64,000 bases of DNA from contig OX422187.1 in assembly GCA_949130485.1 (NCBI GenBank), positions 4,860,159-4,924,158 on the forward strand. The letters run 5' to 3'. Origin of the DNA: Agelas oroides. Taxonomy: Eukaryota; Porifera; Demospongiae; Agelasida; Agelasidae. Shown in pieces: positions 21,647-31,689 of this stretch. Under the pieces are notes generated by a model. The model was not told the DNA's origin. It ran no database searches and saw only the letters and a list, made by a program, of their open reading frames with translations. The position numbers and the translations under genes were made by a program. Position 1 is the stretch's first letter; every line of letters starts with the position of its first letter.

Positions 21647-24600
21647 TGCTGTTGCACTGTTGCACCATTGCACTGTTGCACCGTTGCACTGTTGCACTGT
21701 TGCACTGTTGCACCGTTGCACAGTATTGCTGTTGCACCGTTGCACTGTTGCACCGTTTGCACAGTATTGCTGTTGCACCATTGCACTGTGGCATTGTTGC
21801 ACCGTTGCACTGTTGCACTGTTGCACCGTTGCACTGTTGCACTGTTGCACCGTTGCACTGTTGCACCGTTGCACTGTTGCACCGTTGCACTGTTGCACCG
21901 TTGCACTGTTGCACCGTTGCACCGTTGCACTGTGGCACTGTTGCATCGTTGCACCATTGCACCGTTGCACTGTTGCACCGTTGCACTGTTGCACTGTTGC
22001 ACCATTGCACTGTTGCACCGTTGCACTGTTGCATCGTTGCACAGTATTGCTGTTGCACCATTGCACTGTGGCACTGTTGCACCGTTGCACTGTTGCACCA
22101 TTGCACCGTTGCACTGTGGCACTGTTGCATCGTTGCACCATTGCACCGTTGCACCGTTGCACCGTTGCACCGTTGCACTGTTGCACTGTTGCACAGTATT
22201 GCACCGTTGTACCGTTGGACTGTTGGACTGTTGCGCAGTATTGCACCGTTGCACCGTTGGACTGTTGGACTGTTGGACTGTTGCACTGTTGCACCATTGC
22301 ACCGTTGCACTGTGGCACTGTTGCACCGTTGCACCGTTGCACTGTTGCACCGTTGCACTGTTGCACCGTTGCACCGTTGCACAGTATTGCTGTTGCACCA
22401 TTGCACTGTTGCACTGTTGCACTGTTGCACCGTTGCACTGTTGCACTGTTGCACTGTTGCACTGTTGCACCGTTGCACTGTGGCACTGTTGCACTGTTGC
22501 ACTGTTGCACAGTATTGCACCGTTGCACCGTTGGACTGTTGGACTGTTGGACTGTTGCACTGTTGCACCGTTGCACTGTGGCACTGTTGCACCGTTGCAC
22601 CGTTGCACTGTTGCGCCGTTGCACCGTTGCACAGTATTGCTGTTGCACCATTGCACTGTTGCACTGTTGCACTGTTGCACCGTTGCACTCTTGCACTGTT
22701 GCAGTGTTGCACCGTTGCACTGTGGGACTGTTGCACTGTTGCACCGTTGCACAGTATTGCTGTTGCACCGTTGCACTGTTGCACCGTTTGCACAGTATTG
22801 CTGTTGCACCATTGCACTGTGGCATTGTTGCACCGTTGCACTGTTGCACTGTTGCACCATTGCACTGTTGCACTGTTGCACCGTTGCACTGTTGCACCGT
22901 TGCACTGTTGCACCGTTGCACCGTTGCACTGTGGCACTGTTGCATCGTTGCACCATTGCACCGTTGCACTGTTGCACCGTTGCACTGTTGCACTGTTGCA
23001 CCATTGCACTGTTGCACCGTTGCACTGTTGCATCGTTGCACAGTATTGCTGTTGCACCATTGCACTGTGGCACTGTTGCACCGTTGCACTGTTGCACCAT
23101 TGCACCGTTGCACTGTGGCACTGTTGCATCGTTGCACCGTTGCACCGTTGCACCGTTGCACCGTTGCACTGTTGCACTGTTGCACAGTATTGCACCGTTG
23201 CACCGTTGGACTGTTGGACTGTTGCGCAGTATTGCACCGTTGCACCGTTGGACTGTTGGACTGTTGGACTGTTGCACTGTTGCACCATTGCACCGTTGCA
23301 CTGTGGCACTGTTGTACCGTTGCACCGTTGCACTGTTGCACCGTTGCACTGTTGCACCGTTGCACCGTTGCACAGTATTGCTGTTGCACCATTGCACTGT
23401 TGCACTGTTGCACTGTTGCACCGTTGCACTGTTGCACTGTTGCACTGTTGCACTGTTGCACCGTTGCACTGTGGCACTGTTGCACTGTTGCACTGTTGCA
23501 CAGTATTGCACCGTTGCACCGTTGGACTGTTGGACTGTTGGACTGTTGCACTGTTGCACCGTTGCACTGTGGCACTGTTGCACCGTTGCACCGTTGCACT
23601 GTTGCGCCGTTGCACCGTTGCACAGTATTGCTGTTGCACCATTGCACTGTTGCACTGTTGCACTGTTGCACCGTTGCACTCTTGCACTGTTGCAGTGTTG
23701 CACCGTTGCACTGTGGGACTGTTGCACTGTTGCACCATTGCACTGTTGCACTGTTGCACCGTTGCACTGTTCCACTGTTGCACCGTTCCACTGTTGCACC
23801 GTTGCACTGTGGCACTGTTGCACAGTATTGCACCGTTGGACTGTTGGACTGTTGCACTGTTGCACTGTTGCACAGTATTGCACCGTTGCACCGTTGGACT
23901 GTTGGACTGTTGGACTGTTGCACTGTTGCACCGTTGCACCGTTGCACCGTTGCACTGTTGCACAGTATATTGCTGTTGCACCATTGCACTGTTGCACCAT
24001 TGCACTGTTGCACCGTTGCACCGTTGCACTGTTGCACTGTTGCACTGTTGCACTGTTGCACTGTTGCACTGTGGCACTGTTGCACCGTTGCACTGTTGCA
24101 CAGTATTGCACCGTTGCACCGTTGGACTGTTGCACTGTTGCACCGTTGCACCGTTGCACTGTTGCACTGTTGCACCGTTGCACCGTTGCACTGTTGCACC
24201 GTTGCACAGTATTGCTGTTGCACCATTGCACTGTGGCATGCACTGTTGCACTGTTGCACTGTTGTACTGTTGCACTGTTGCACTGTTGCACTGTGGCACT
24301 GTTGCACCGTTGCACTGTTGCACAGTATTGCACCGTTGCACCGTTGCACTGTTGCACTGTTGCACCATTGCACTGTTGCACTGTTGCACCGTTGCACCGT
24401 TGCACCGTTGCACCGTTGCACCGTGGCACTGTTGCACCGTTGCACCGTTGCACTGTTGCACCGTTGCACCGTTGCACTGTTGCACCATTGCACAGTATTG
24501 CTGTTGCACCATTGCACAGTGGCACTGTTGCACTGTTGCACTGTTGCACTGTTGCACTGTTGCACTGTTGCACTGTTGCACTGTGGCACTGTTGCACCGT

Positions 24601-26700
24601 TGCACTGTTGCACAGTATTGCACCGTTGCACCGTTGGACTGTTGCACTGTTGCACCGTTGCACTGTTGCACTGTTGCACTGTTGCACCGTTGCACTCTTG
24701 CACTGTTGCAGTGTTGCACCGTTGCACTGTGGGACTGTTGCACTGTTGCACCATTGCACTGTTGCACTGTTGCACCGTTGCACCGTTGCACAGTATTGCT
24801 GTTGCACCATTGCACTGTTGCACTGTTGTACTGTTGCACTGTTGCACCGTTGCACTGTTGCACTGTTGCACTGTTGCACCGTTGCACTGTGGCACTGTTG
24901 CACTGTTGCACTGTTGCACTGTTGCACAGTATTGCACCGTTGCACCGTTGGACTGTTGGACTGTTGGACTGTTGCACTGTTGCACCGTTGCACTGTGGCA
25001 CTGTTGCACCGTTGCACCGTTGCACTGTTGCGCCGTTGCACCGTTGCACAGTATTGCTGTTGCACCATTGCACTGTTGCACTGTTGCACTGTTGCACCGT
25101 TGCACTCTTGCACTGTTGCAGTGTTGCACCGTTGCACTGTGGGACTGTTGCACTGTTGCACCATTGCACTGTTGCACTGTTGCACCGTTGCACTGTTCCA
25201 CTGTTGCACCGTTCCACTGTTGCACCGTTGCACTGTGGCACTGTTGCACAGTATTGCACCGTTGGACTGTTGGACTGTTGCACTGTTGCACTGTTGCACA
25301 GTATTGCACCGTTGCACCGTTGGACTGTTGGACTGTTGGACTGTTGCACTGTTGCACCGTTGCACCGTTGCACCGTTGCACTGTTGCACAGTATATTGCT
25401 GTTGCACCATTGCACTGTTGCACCATTGCACTGTTGCACCGTTGCACCGTTGCACTGTTGCACTGTTGCACTGTTGCACTGTTGCACTGTGGCACTGTTG
25501 CACCGTTGCACTGTTGCACAGTATTGCACCGTTGCACCGTTGGACTGTTGCACTGTTGCACCGTTGCACCGTTGCACTGTTGCACTGTTGCACCGTTGCA
25601 CCGTTGCACTGTTGCACCGTTGCACTGTTGCACCGTTGCACAGTATTGCTGTTGCACCATTGCACTGTGGCATGCACTGTTGCACTGTTGCACTGTTGTA
25701 CTGTTGCACTGTTGCACTGTTGCACTGTGGCACTGTTGCACCGTTGCACTGTTGCACAGTATTGCACCGTTGCACCGTTGCACTGTTGCACTGTTGCACC
25801 ATTGCACTGTTGCACTGTTGCACCGTTGCACCGTTGCACCGTTGCACCGTTGCACCGTTGCACCGTGGCACTGTTGCACCGTTGCACCGTTGCACTGTTG
25901 CACCGTTGCACCGTTGCACTGTTGCACCATTGCACAGTATTGCTGTTGCACCATTGCACAGTGGCACTGTTGCACTGTTGCACTGTTGCACTGTTGCACT
26001 GTTGCACTGTTGCACTGTGGCACTGTTGCACCGTTGCACTGTTGCACAGTATTGCACCGTTGCACCGTTGGACTGTTGGACTGGCACTGTTGCACCATTG
26101 CACTGTTGCACCGTTGCACTGTTGCACTGTTGCACAGTATTGCACCATTGCACCGTTGGACTGTTGCACTGTTGCACCGTTGCACTGTTGCACTGTTGCA
26201 CAGTATATTGCTGTTGCACCGTTGCACTGTTGCACCATTGCACTGTTGCACTGTTGCACTGTTGCACTGTTGCACTGTGGCACTGTTGCACAGTATTGCA
26301 CCGTTGCACCGTTGGACTGTTGCACTGTTGCACCGTTGCACTGTTGCACTGTTGCACTGTTGCACCGTTGCACTGTTGCACTGTTGCACAGTATTGCACC
26401 GTTGCACTGTTGCACTGTTGCACAGTATTACACTGTTGCACCGTTGGACTGTTGCACTGTTGCACTGTTGCACAGTTTTGCACCGTTGCACTGTTGGACT
26501 GTTGCACCGTTGCACTGTTGGACTGTTGCACTGTTGCACTGTTGCACAGTATTGCACCGTTGCACTGTTGGACTGTTGGACTGTTGCACTGTTGCACAGT
26601 ATTGCACTGTTGCACAGTATTGCACCGTTGTACTGTTGGACTGTTGGACTGTTGCACAGTGCACAGTATCATGCACAGTTGAACTGTCGCATAGTATGAC
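21647..26700 (+). repeat. 5-kb octamer array, (TTGCACYG)n
   Basis: About 630 units of the octamer TTGCACTG/TTGCACCG. Recurrent variants are TTGGACTG, TGGCACTG, TTGCACCA, TTGTACTG and a break reading CACAGTATTGCTG or CACAGTATTGCACCG. Because 8 and 3 are coprime, each frame cycles through all three codon phases, and neither TTGCACYG nor its complement generates a stop. Long frames of about 1,600-1,760 codons are therefore open on both strands (peptide period 8 residues, CTVALLHR or QQCNSATV). Higher-order copies are visible: CACCGTTTGCACAGT at 21751 and 22782 (1,031 bp apart), and GGCATGCACTG near 24236 and 25670 (1,434 bp apart). It is a minisatellite, not a gene. Confidence 0.95.
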
Positions 26701-27761
26701 TGTTGCAAAATATCACTATTGCACATCATCAGTTTTGCACCATCACTGCAAACAAGAAATGTTATAAGAGTTGTGTATTGTAACACCCACAGAAAATGTA
26801 CAATACATTGTACATATGTTGCGTGGGTCGTAATAAACATTTCTGAGAGTCCCATGTAACATTCCAAAGGTTAATTTGCTCACCCCACATGCTTGGCCAT
26901 TTCAGTAGTAGAGGAAATTAACATCATCTGGTCCCTCCCCAATTGGCTTCTCCCCAGTGCACCCTACTATTCTGCTTACTGTCTGCATGTAGAGCCCTTG
27001 AATGTATGCTGTACGCCAAAGTTCATCATGCAGGGCAAGCTGAAACTGACTCTCCACATCTACCTCTGTTTTTTGTCCATTTCTCTGTTCACATTCTAAA
27101 CACACAGCATAATTATAACTTTACTGTTTCACCTGATACAAGAAACCCATGCAACCTTGTTGAAATAGTGCATGCTGTGTCAACTTCCACATTTTCTTCA
27201 TCAATTTGCCCAGGAACGGTTCAACCCCTCTAGTTCCATGTTATCAGCTCTTTTTAACTATAATATCACAAATCAGTATGCTTCCCATGCAGATGGATTT
27301 TCTGTTACTTGCCTTACAAGTAACAGAAAATATGTTGCTTCATGGCTACTGACATCATGTGAAGGCACTTCATACACAATGCACTGACTGAAGATTACAA
27401 GTTAATGAGTATATACCAAAGTACAGATGTCACATCTATGGAAACAATCACTGATCACTGAAGATAAAATAAGTCACAGGTATACAATATTTCCTGAAAA
27501 TTTTTATATACTTTCACTTATTTTCTTACCATAGGTGATTGATTCTTTTAATCACAAAGATCCCAAGTGCAAGGAACCGTACAACCCACAAACCATCCGA
27601 GAGAAACCTCCTCATTATAACTTCATACATGAACATGGAAATAATGCTTATACTGAACAATTAAACTCAGGGCATAAACTTACAGCGTATTTCAGATCAT
27701 ACATATACTGTCCTCTCAAAGTCTGGATACAAGCATGGTGGTCATATTATTATTCACTGCA
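26701..27761. other. Spacer with weak coding hints and a 15-bp hairpin
   Basis: The first 70 bases are a decaying edge of the octamer array. A minus-strand frame at 26902-27105 (contains ELWRTAYIQGLYMQ) and a plus-strand frame after a CCATAG site at 27536 (contains DPKCKEPYNPQTIRE) have protein-like composition but no recognised family. A perfect hairpin, ATTTTCTGTTACTTG with its complement and a 5-base loop, lies at 27297-27331. Confidence 0.35.
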
Positions 27762-28422
27762 TAGAGACTTCAGGCCCGTAGGTCACATCGAGGGGGTTCG
27801 CTCGAACCCCCTATAGTGACCTCCAAAAGATCTAGATTATATATACACCGCTTAACTGTACATTTTAAGTGTCCTACCACTTGAAAGTGGTCCACTAGTC
27901 TTGCTGCTATTGAGAATCACCGCTGTCCAAACGAGCCTGGTTGCATCTATGCGAGTTTGCATAGAGTTCATGGAGGACCAGCGCGGAACGCTCGAGCGTA
28001 AGCTATTTATGCCGCTGTGACGAAAGGACGCGCAAATACATGCGTAAATATCTCGCTAGTTCAGGCACTCAAAGCTGTCCTTCTAGTGATGTCACCCCAT
28101 GCACTTGCTGTTCTGCCAACCTTAGTACTACCTTGTCTCGTGGAAATTCAAACGAATCAAAGTCAGCTGGCTTAGCATAGGCATACATGGACAGCCAAAA
28201 ATTGGATGCAGTACTCAGCGAGCCATGCTTAGTAGCTACTACGGCTCTGCTTCTGTCCAAAATGGCCTCAGAAGCTATCTCAGAGCATCTCATTTCCAAA
28301 AAATTGCCTGGGGGAGCATGCCCCCAGACTCCCCTAGTCTTGCATGCTTATGTATATATACAAATCACACATCCACGTAACCCCCCTTCTAAAAATCCTG
28401 GCTACGGGCCTGTGAGTCTCTC
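27762..28422. mobile_element. Non-autonomous DNA transposon with CAGGCCCGTAG ends (hAT-like)
   Basis: The left end CAGGCCCGTAG (27771) and right end CTACGGGCCTG (to 28412) are perfect inverses. The similarity continues outward as AGAGACT / AGTCTC, so the real inverted end may be longer. A local hairpin GGGGGTTCG..CGAACCCCC follows the left end, and CCCCCCTTCTAAAAATCCTGGCTACGGGCC forms the right. The CAGGCCCGTAGCCAG type of end is common among hAT-derived elements. No transposase is present and no clear 8-bp duplication was found. Confidence 0.65.
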
Positions 28423-28932
28423 GAGTTCCAGGGGATTCATTATAGGCTTAGAAACACTCAGGGTCTTCATAGCTTCAAATTTACCCCGGTCAACAAAGCT
28501 GCAATCAGCTGCCTACTTGTAGCTACGCTAAAATTAGCCTACTAACAGCTTTAGTGAACTGTCAAAGCTAGGATGGTCAGTTGTCAGTATATGATAGTTT
28601 TCTGTGTGGCAGCTGGTCAGTCATGTGATTGACAACTGAATCATCTGTAAATTGGTTTCACAAACTTTGGTATGGAGAGTGGTTGGCTCTTCATCAGGTT
28701 CTAGCTGGCTATAATTATTAAATGCCTGGCATCTCTACTAAACTGTCAAGGCCGGTTCAAGTTCTGGTGTTGTGGATACGCTTTAAATATTCTTCTTCGG
28801 CTTATGTCTAACTGTAACTGAGATTAACATCAAAAAAGGACAGAAACAACATTTAGAAAACATTAAAAATGTGTGGATGAACAATCAACGAACCACATCT
28901 CCCTTATAAAGCAGGCCTAGATGTTATGCAAA

Positions 28933-28999
28933 GTCACCCACTGCGCAGGACGCGTTTCGTCCAATACCAGGCCTCATCAGCTACGCTGCATGGGGTGAC
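28933..28999 (-). ncRNA. Hammerhead-ribozyme-like motif at the Penelope-like element tail
   Basis: Read on the minus strand, the core boxes CTGATGAG and CGAAAC flank a short stem-loop (GCC-TGGTATT-GGA). A second small hairpin (GCG-TCCTG-CGC) follows, and outer arms GTCACCC and GGGTGAC are perfect complements closing stem I. Penelope-like elements are known to carry hammerhead ribozymes in their terminal repeats. The fit is not perfect: stem III needs a bulged A, and the expected cleavage position is followed by G rather than A, C or U, so this copy may be inactive. Confidence 0.5.
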
Positions 29000-29357
29000 C
29001 GGGAGGTGGGGACTGCCATATCATGCATAGAATGCAGTCAGGTGGCTGGCCTTATTCAAAAGTTGGTAGAGACTCCTCGAAAGCACCGTCTCTTCGTGCA
29101 GCTGTTCTTCGTGCAGCTGTCTTTCGTTCGAAGATCTTAATTGCGTAGCGATCGTAATCATTGCTCGTCACGTGTTATCGGTGCGTAAACGCGTGCGCGC
29201 GCATACAGAGGTACTGGAGGTGGCTAGCAAGCACAATGCAAACAGTGTGAGGCAAACAGTGCGTGTTTAAAGGCTGCGTGTGCATAAACGTGCTAGGTCA
29301 AGTTAACTGCATGTTCAGGCTGTGTAGGTAAAGCAATGCATTCAGTAATAATGTTTT

Positions 29358-30746
29358 TCAGGCACCTCCCGTACTTCTGTAAAGTTCTGGGGTAGCGATG
29401 CACAAAGTGGGTGACTTTGCAAAGGTCTTGTAGGTACTACAGAGTTTTTGGTATACGTATCCCTGTCTAAGTAATGCAGTTGTAGATCTGTAAGCAAAAT
29501 CTTGGTAATTACAACATATCCTCAAATATCGAACGAACTGTGAAATTACTACTCCGTATGCTGGTTTTGAGGGTATGTTGCTATCCATGTGTGGAAAATT
29601 GACTATTGAAAAGCTGAAGGTATCCCTCTTATCATACAAGTCTGTGAAAAACTTACCGTTCAGGACCTTAATGTTAAGATCCAAGTAGGAACAGCTGTCA
29701 TGGCTCTCTGTAGTTTTCTTAAGCTCTAATTCTGGGGGGTAAATTTGGCCTATGCATGCTTGAAAATCAGGGTTGTTAAGTGTAAGTAAGTCATCAATAT
29801 ATCTGCAAGTATTATTAAATTTAGCTGCTGCAGAGAGGTCAGTCTGGATTAGGGATTTCATAAATTCAAATTCATAGCAGAAAAGAAATAGATCCGCGAC
29901 TAATGCAGCACAATCAGTACCCATAGGGATGCCAATTGTTTGTTGGTAGACAGCTGATCCTATCTGGATGTATATGTTATCTATTAAGAAATTGAACATC
30001 TCAACTAACTGGTTCACCGTTAAGTTACGGGTATTAGCTACAGGTCTGGAAGTCCAGTAAGCATAATCTTTTCCTAAGGCCATGTGGGAGGCATCTCTAG
30101 TACTGTATGCATTTCTAATTAACTCTTCCAGGGGTGTTTTGAGTTGACTATGGGGGATGTTAGTATAGAGTGTGCTGAAATCAAAGCTATCTAATGCTCT
30201 TGCATGTCTCAACTTGTCTAGGGTATTAGTCACTTCAGTGGAGTTGTTAATGACCCAAAAGCAGTTTACCCTGGTTCTTCTTTCTATACCTTTGCAATAT
30301 TCTTTGTAATGTTTGAGTATCAGCTGGAGACAGTGGGTAAGCAGCTTAGATAAAGGTTTGGTTGTGCAGGAGGCAGAAGCTGCTATAAAGCGATGTCCAT
30401 AGGGATTTTTGTGTAATTTAGGCATCCAGTAAAAACCGGGCAATCTCTTCATGTCCGTCTCTGCTACTTTAACCTTTGTGCTATGCATGTATGCTAAATG
30501 TTTTTGTACAATCTGCTCTACAGAATCCCTACAGTGGACATATGTAGATGCTTTCCCACTCTTTCCAGCTAGCTCGTTTCTAATCACCTCAGTGTAGTAT
30601 TTCTTACAGACTATGATTATGTTATTGCTAGCTTTATCTGCAGGTATGGCATGCCAAAAAGTATGCAAACAAGATAGGGATAATGCATGAAAGCAAAGGT
30701 CAACATATTGGCAAAGCCCCATCCCTACATCTTTTTCACACATCAT
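29358..30746 (-). CDS. Penelope-like reverse transcriptase
   Basis: The 462-residue frame shows the PLE RT order: IPADKASNN near residue 33, FYWMPKLHKNPYGHR near 104, FSTLYTNIPH in the palm, IGIPMGTDCAALVADLFL, then the catalytic box RYIDD near 316, and YLDLNIKV and RYLRICCNYQDF in the thumb region. IPMGT.CA and the R-Y-I-D-D box are typical of PLE rather than LINE or LTR enzymes. The frame ends soon after the thumb, with no GIY-YIG endonuclease domain, so this is either an endonuclease-less type or a copy lacking its C-terminus. Residue positions are approximate. It has no operon-like neighbours and presumably used the host or its own upstream promoter. Confidence 0.88.
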   Translation of the reverse strand: MMCEKDVGMGLCQYVDLCFHALSLSCLHTFWHAIPADKASNNIIIVCKKYYTEVIRNELAGKSGKASTYVHCRDSVEQIVQKHLAYMHSTKVKVAETDMKRLPGFYWMPKLHKNPYGHRFIAASASCTTKPLSKLLTHCLQLILKHYKEYCKGIERRTRVNCFWVINNSTEVTNTLDKLRHARALDSFDFSTLYTNIPHSQLKTPLEELIRNAYSTRDASHMALGKDYAYWTSRPVANTRNLTVNQLVEMFNFLIDNIYIQIGSAVYQQTIGIPMGTDCAALVADLFLFCYEFEFMKSLIQTDLSAAAKFNNTCRYIDDLLTLNNPDFQACIGQIYPPELELKKTTESHDSCSYLDLNIKVLNGKFFTDLYDKRDTFSFSIVNFPHMDSNIPSKPAYGVVISQFVRYLRICCNYQDFAYRSTTALLRQGYVYQKLCSTYKTFAKSPTLCIATPELYRSTGGA

Positions 30747-30768
30747 ACAGGCTGCTACATCGTATTAA

Positions 30769-30991
30769 TAGCCTCGTTCCTGAGCCAACATGTGGGAGAA
30801 GGAAAGTGGCCTGGGAATGAGGCTAAAACCATGCCATTTACTTTAATGACACTATCATAAGTCTGCAGTCTGCTCTAACTCACTGCTTAAGTTGTGGAAG
30901 AGGTTCAGTATAACATTATGCTACCAAGAGGGTCATACTAGCCTCGTTCCTAGGCCACGTGGGAGAAAGAAGTGGCTTGAGAATGAGGCTA
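30769..30991. mobile_element. Two adjacent CCTCGTTCC hairpin MITEs
   Basis: Copy one is 30769-30825 (TAGCCTCGTTCCTGAG … CTGGGAATGAGGCTA) and copy two is 30939-30991 (TAGCCTCGTTCCTAGG … TTGAGAATGAGGCTA). Both have a GTGGGAGAA core and are about 55 bp. They share the ends of the hairpins at 2431 and 10847. The 113 bases between them are unremarkable. Confidence 0.75.
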
Positions 30992-31349
30992 CAGCCATAA
31001 ACTGCCAGTAAAGGATGTGAACTTGTGCACTGTCTTACCTTGTTTGCATACTTTTTGGCAAGCAGCATCACAAAATCTATACTTCAACAATTTGCAGAAA
31101 AGTAACGAGAGGTGACAAAAAATTATGATCGAGGGAGACATCTTTAACAAAGCAGTGCAAGCAAATATATACCCATGCAAGCCTCTAAGGAACCTCTATA
31201 TCAATGAATACATTAAGACATTGTGGAGAAATGGCCTGTGTAGAAGAAAATTTACGGAAACTCTGACATCACTACCTGGATGTCTACTCAGGATTGCTAA
31301 CATATCCAGCAATGTGGAACATTTCATCGGTACAGTTTTATCATAATTA

Positions 31350-31650
31350 TCGTTTGTGCAACGTTGTCGGTACATCTCCATCCGGAACCATTTATAACTC
31401 CCTCGTTCTACCAACTGTTTCAGTATAACATGTAATGTGCAACCGTGCAATGTTGCACACGGATCTCCATCCAGAACCATTTCCCTCGTTCTACCAACTG
31501 TGGCAGTGACATGTATTGTGCAACGGTGCAACGTTGCACACGGATCTCCATCCAGAACAATTTCCCTCGTTCTACCAACTGTGGCAGTGACATGTATTGT
31601 GAAACGGTGCAACGTTGCACACAGATCTCCATCAAACCATTCCCCCATAT
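31350..31650 (+). repeat. 81-bp tandem repeat, ~3.5 copies
   Basis: The word GATCTCCATC recurs 81 bp apart (near 31461, 31542 and 31623), with a more diverged first copy near 31371. Each unit includes CCCTCGTTCTACCAACTG and the palindrome GTGCAACGTTGCAC. Because 81 is a multiple of three, frames stay open across copies on both strands. It lies just upstream of the SWIM gene. Confidence 0.85.
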
Positions 31651-31689
31651 CATGCCACAACTGTTGGAATCACTGCGAAAATAGAGAGT

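Larger units (their letters stand above)
28877..30746 (-). mobile_element. Penelope-like retroelement, 5'-incomplete
   Basis: The element consists of a reverse-transcriptase frame (29358-30746), a 3' region of about 360 bases, the hammerhead-like motif (28933-28999) and a tail sharing a 34-base block with 9831-9863. The upstream part expected before the RT is absent, and CCTCGTTCC hairpins lie just beyond the 5' side. No second terminal repeat is visible in the window. Age cannot be judged from one copy, though the RT frame is intact. Confidence 0.75.

Noticed and set aside
21647-26700. Telomeric repeat
   Set aside because: The octamer does not resemble TTAGGG-type telomere repeats and the array is internal and full of variants.
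21588-26867. Giant open frames of over 1,600 codons on both strands
   Set aside because: They result from an 8-bp repeat lacking stop trinucleotides; all frames are equally open and show only octapeptide periodicity.
26902-27105. Minus-strand exon candidate
   Set aside because: Protein-like composition but no family match and no confident splice borders, so it is mentioned only as a hint.
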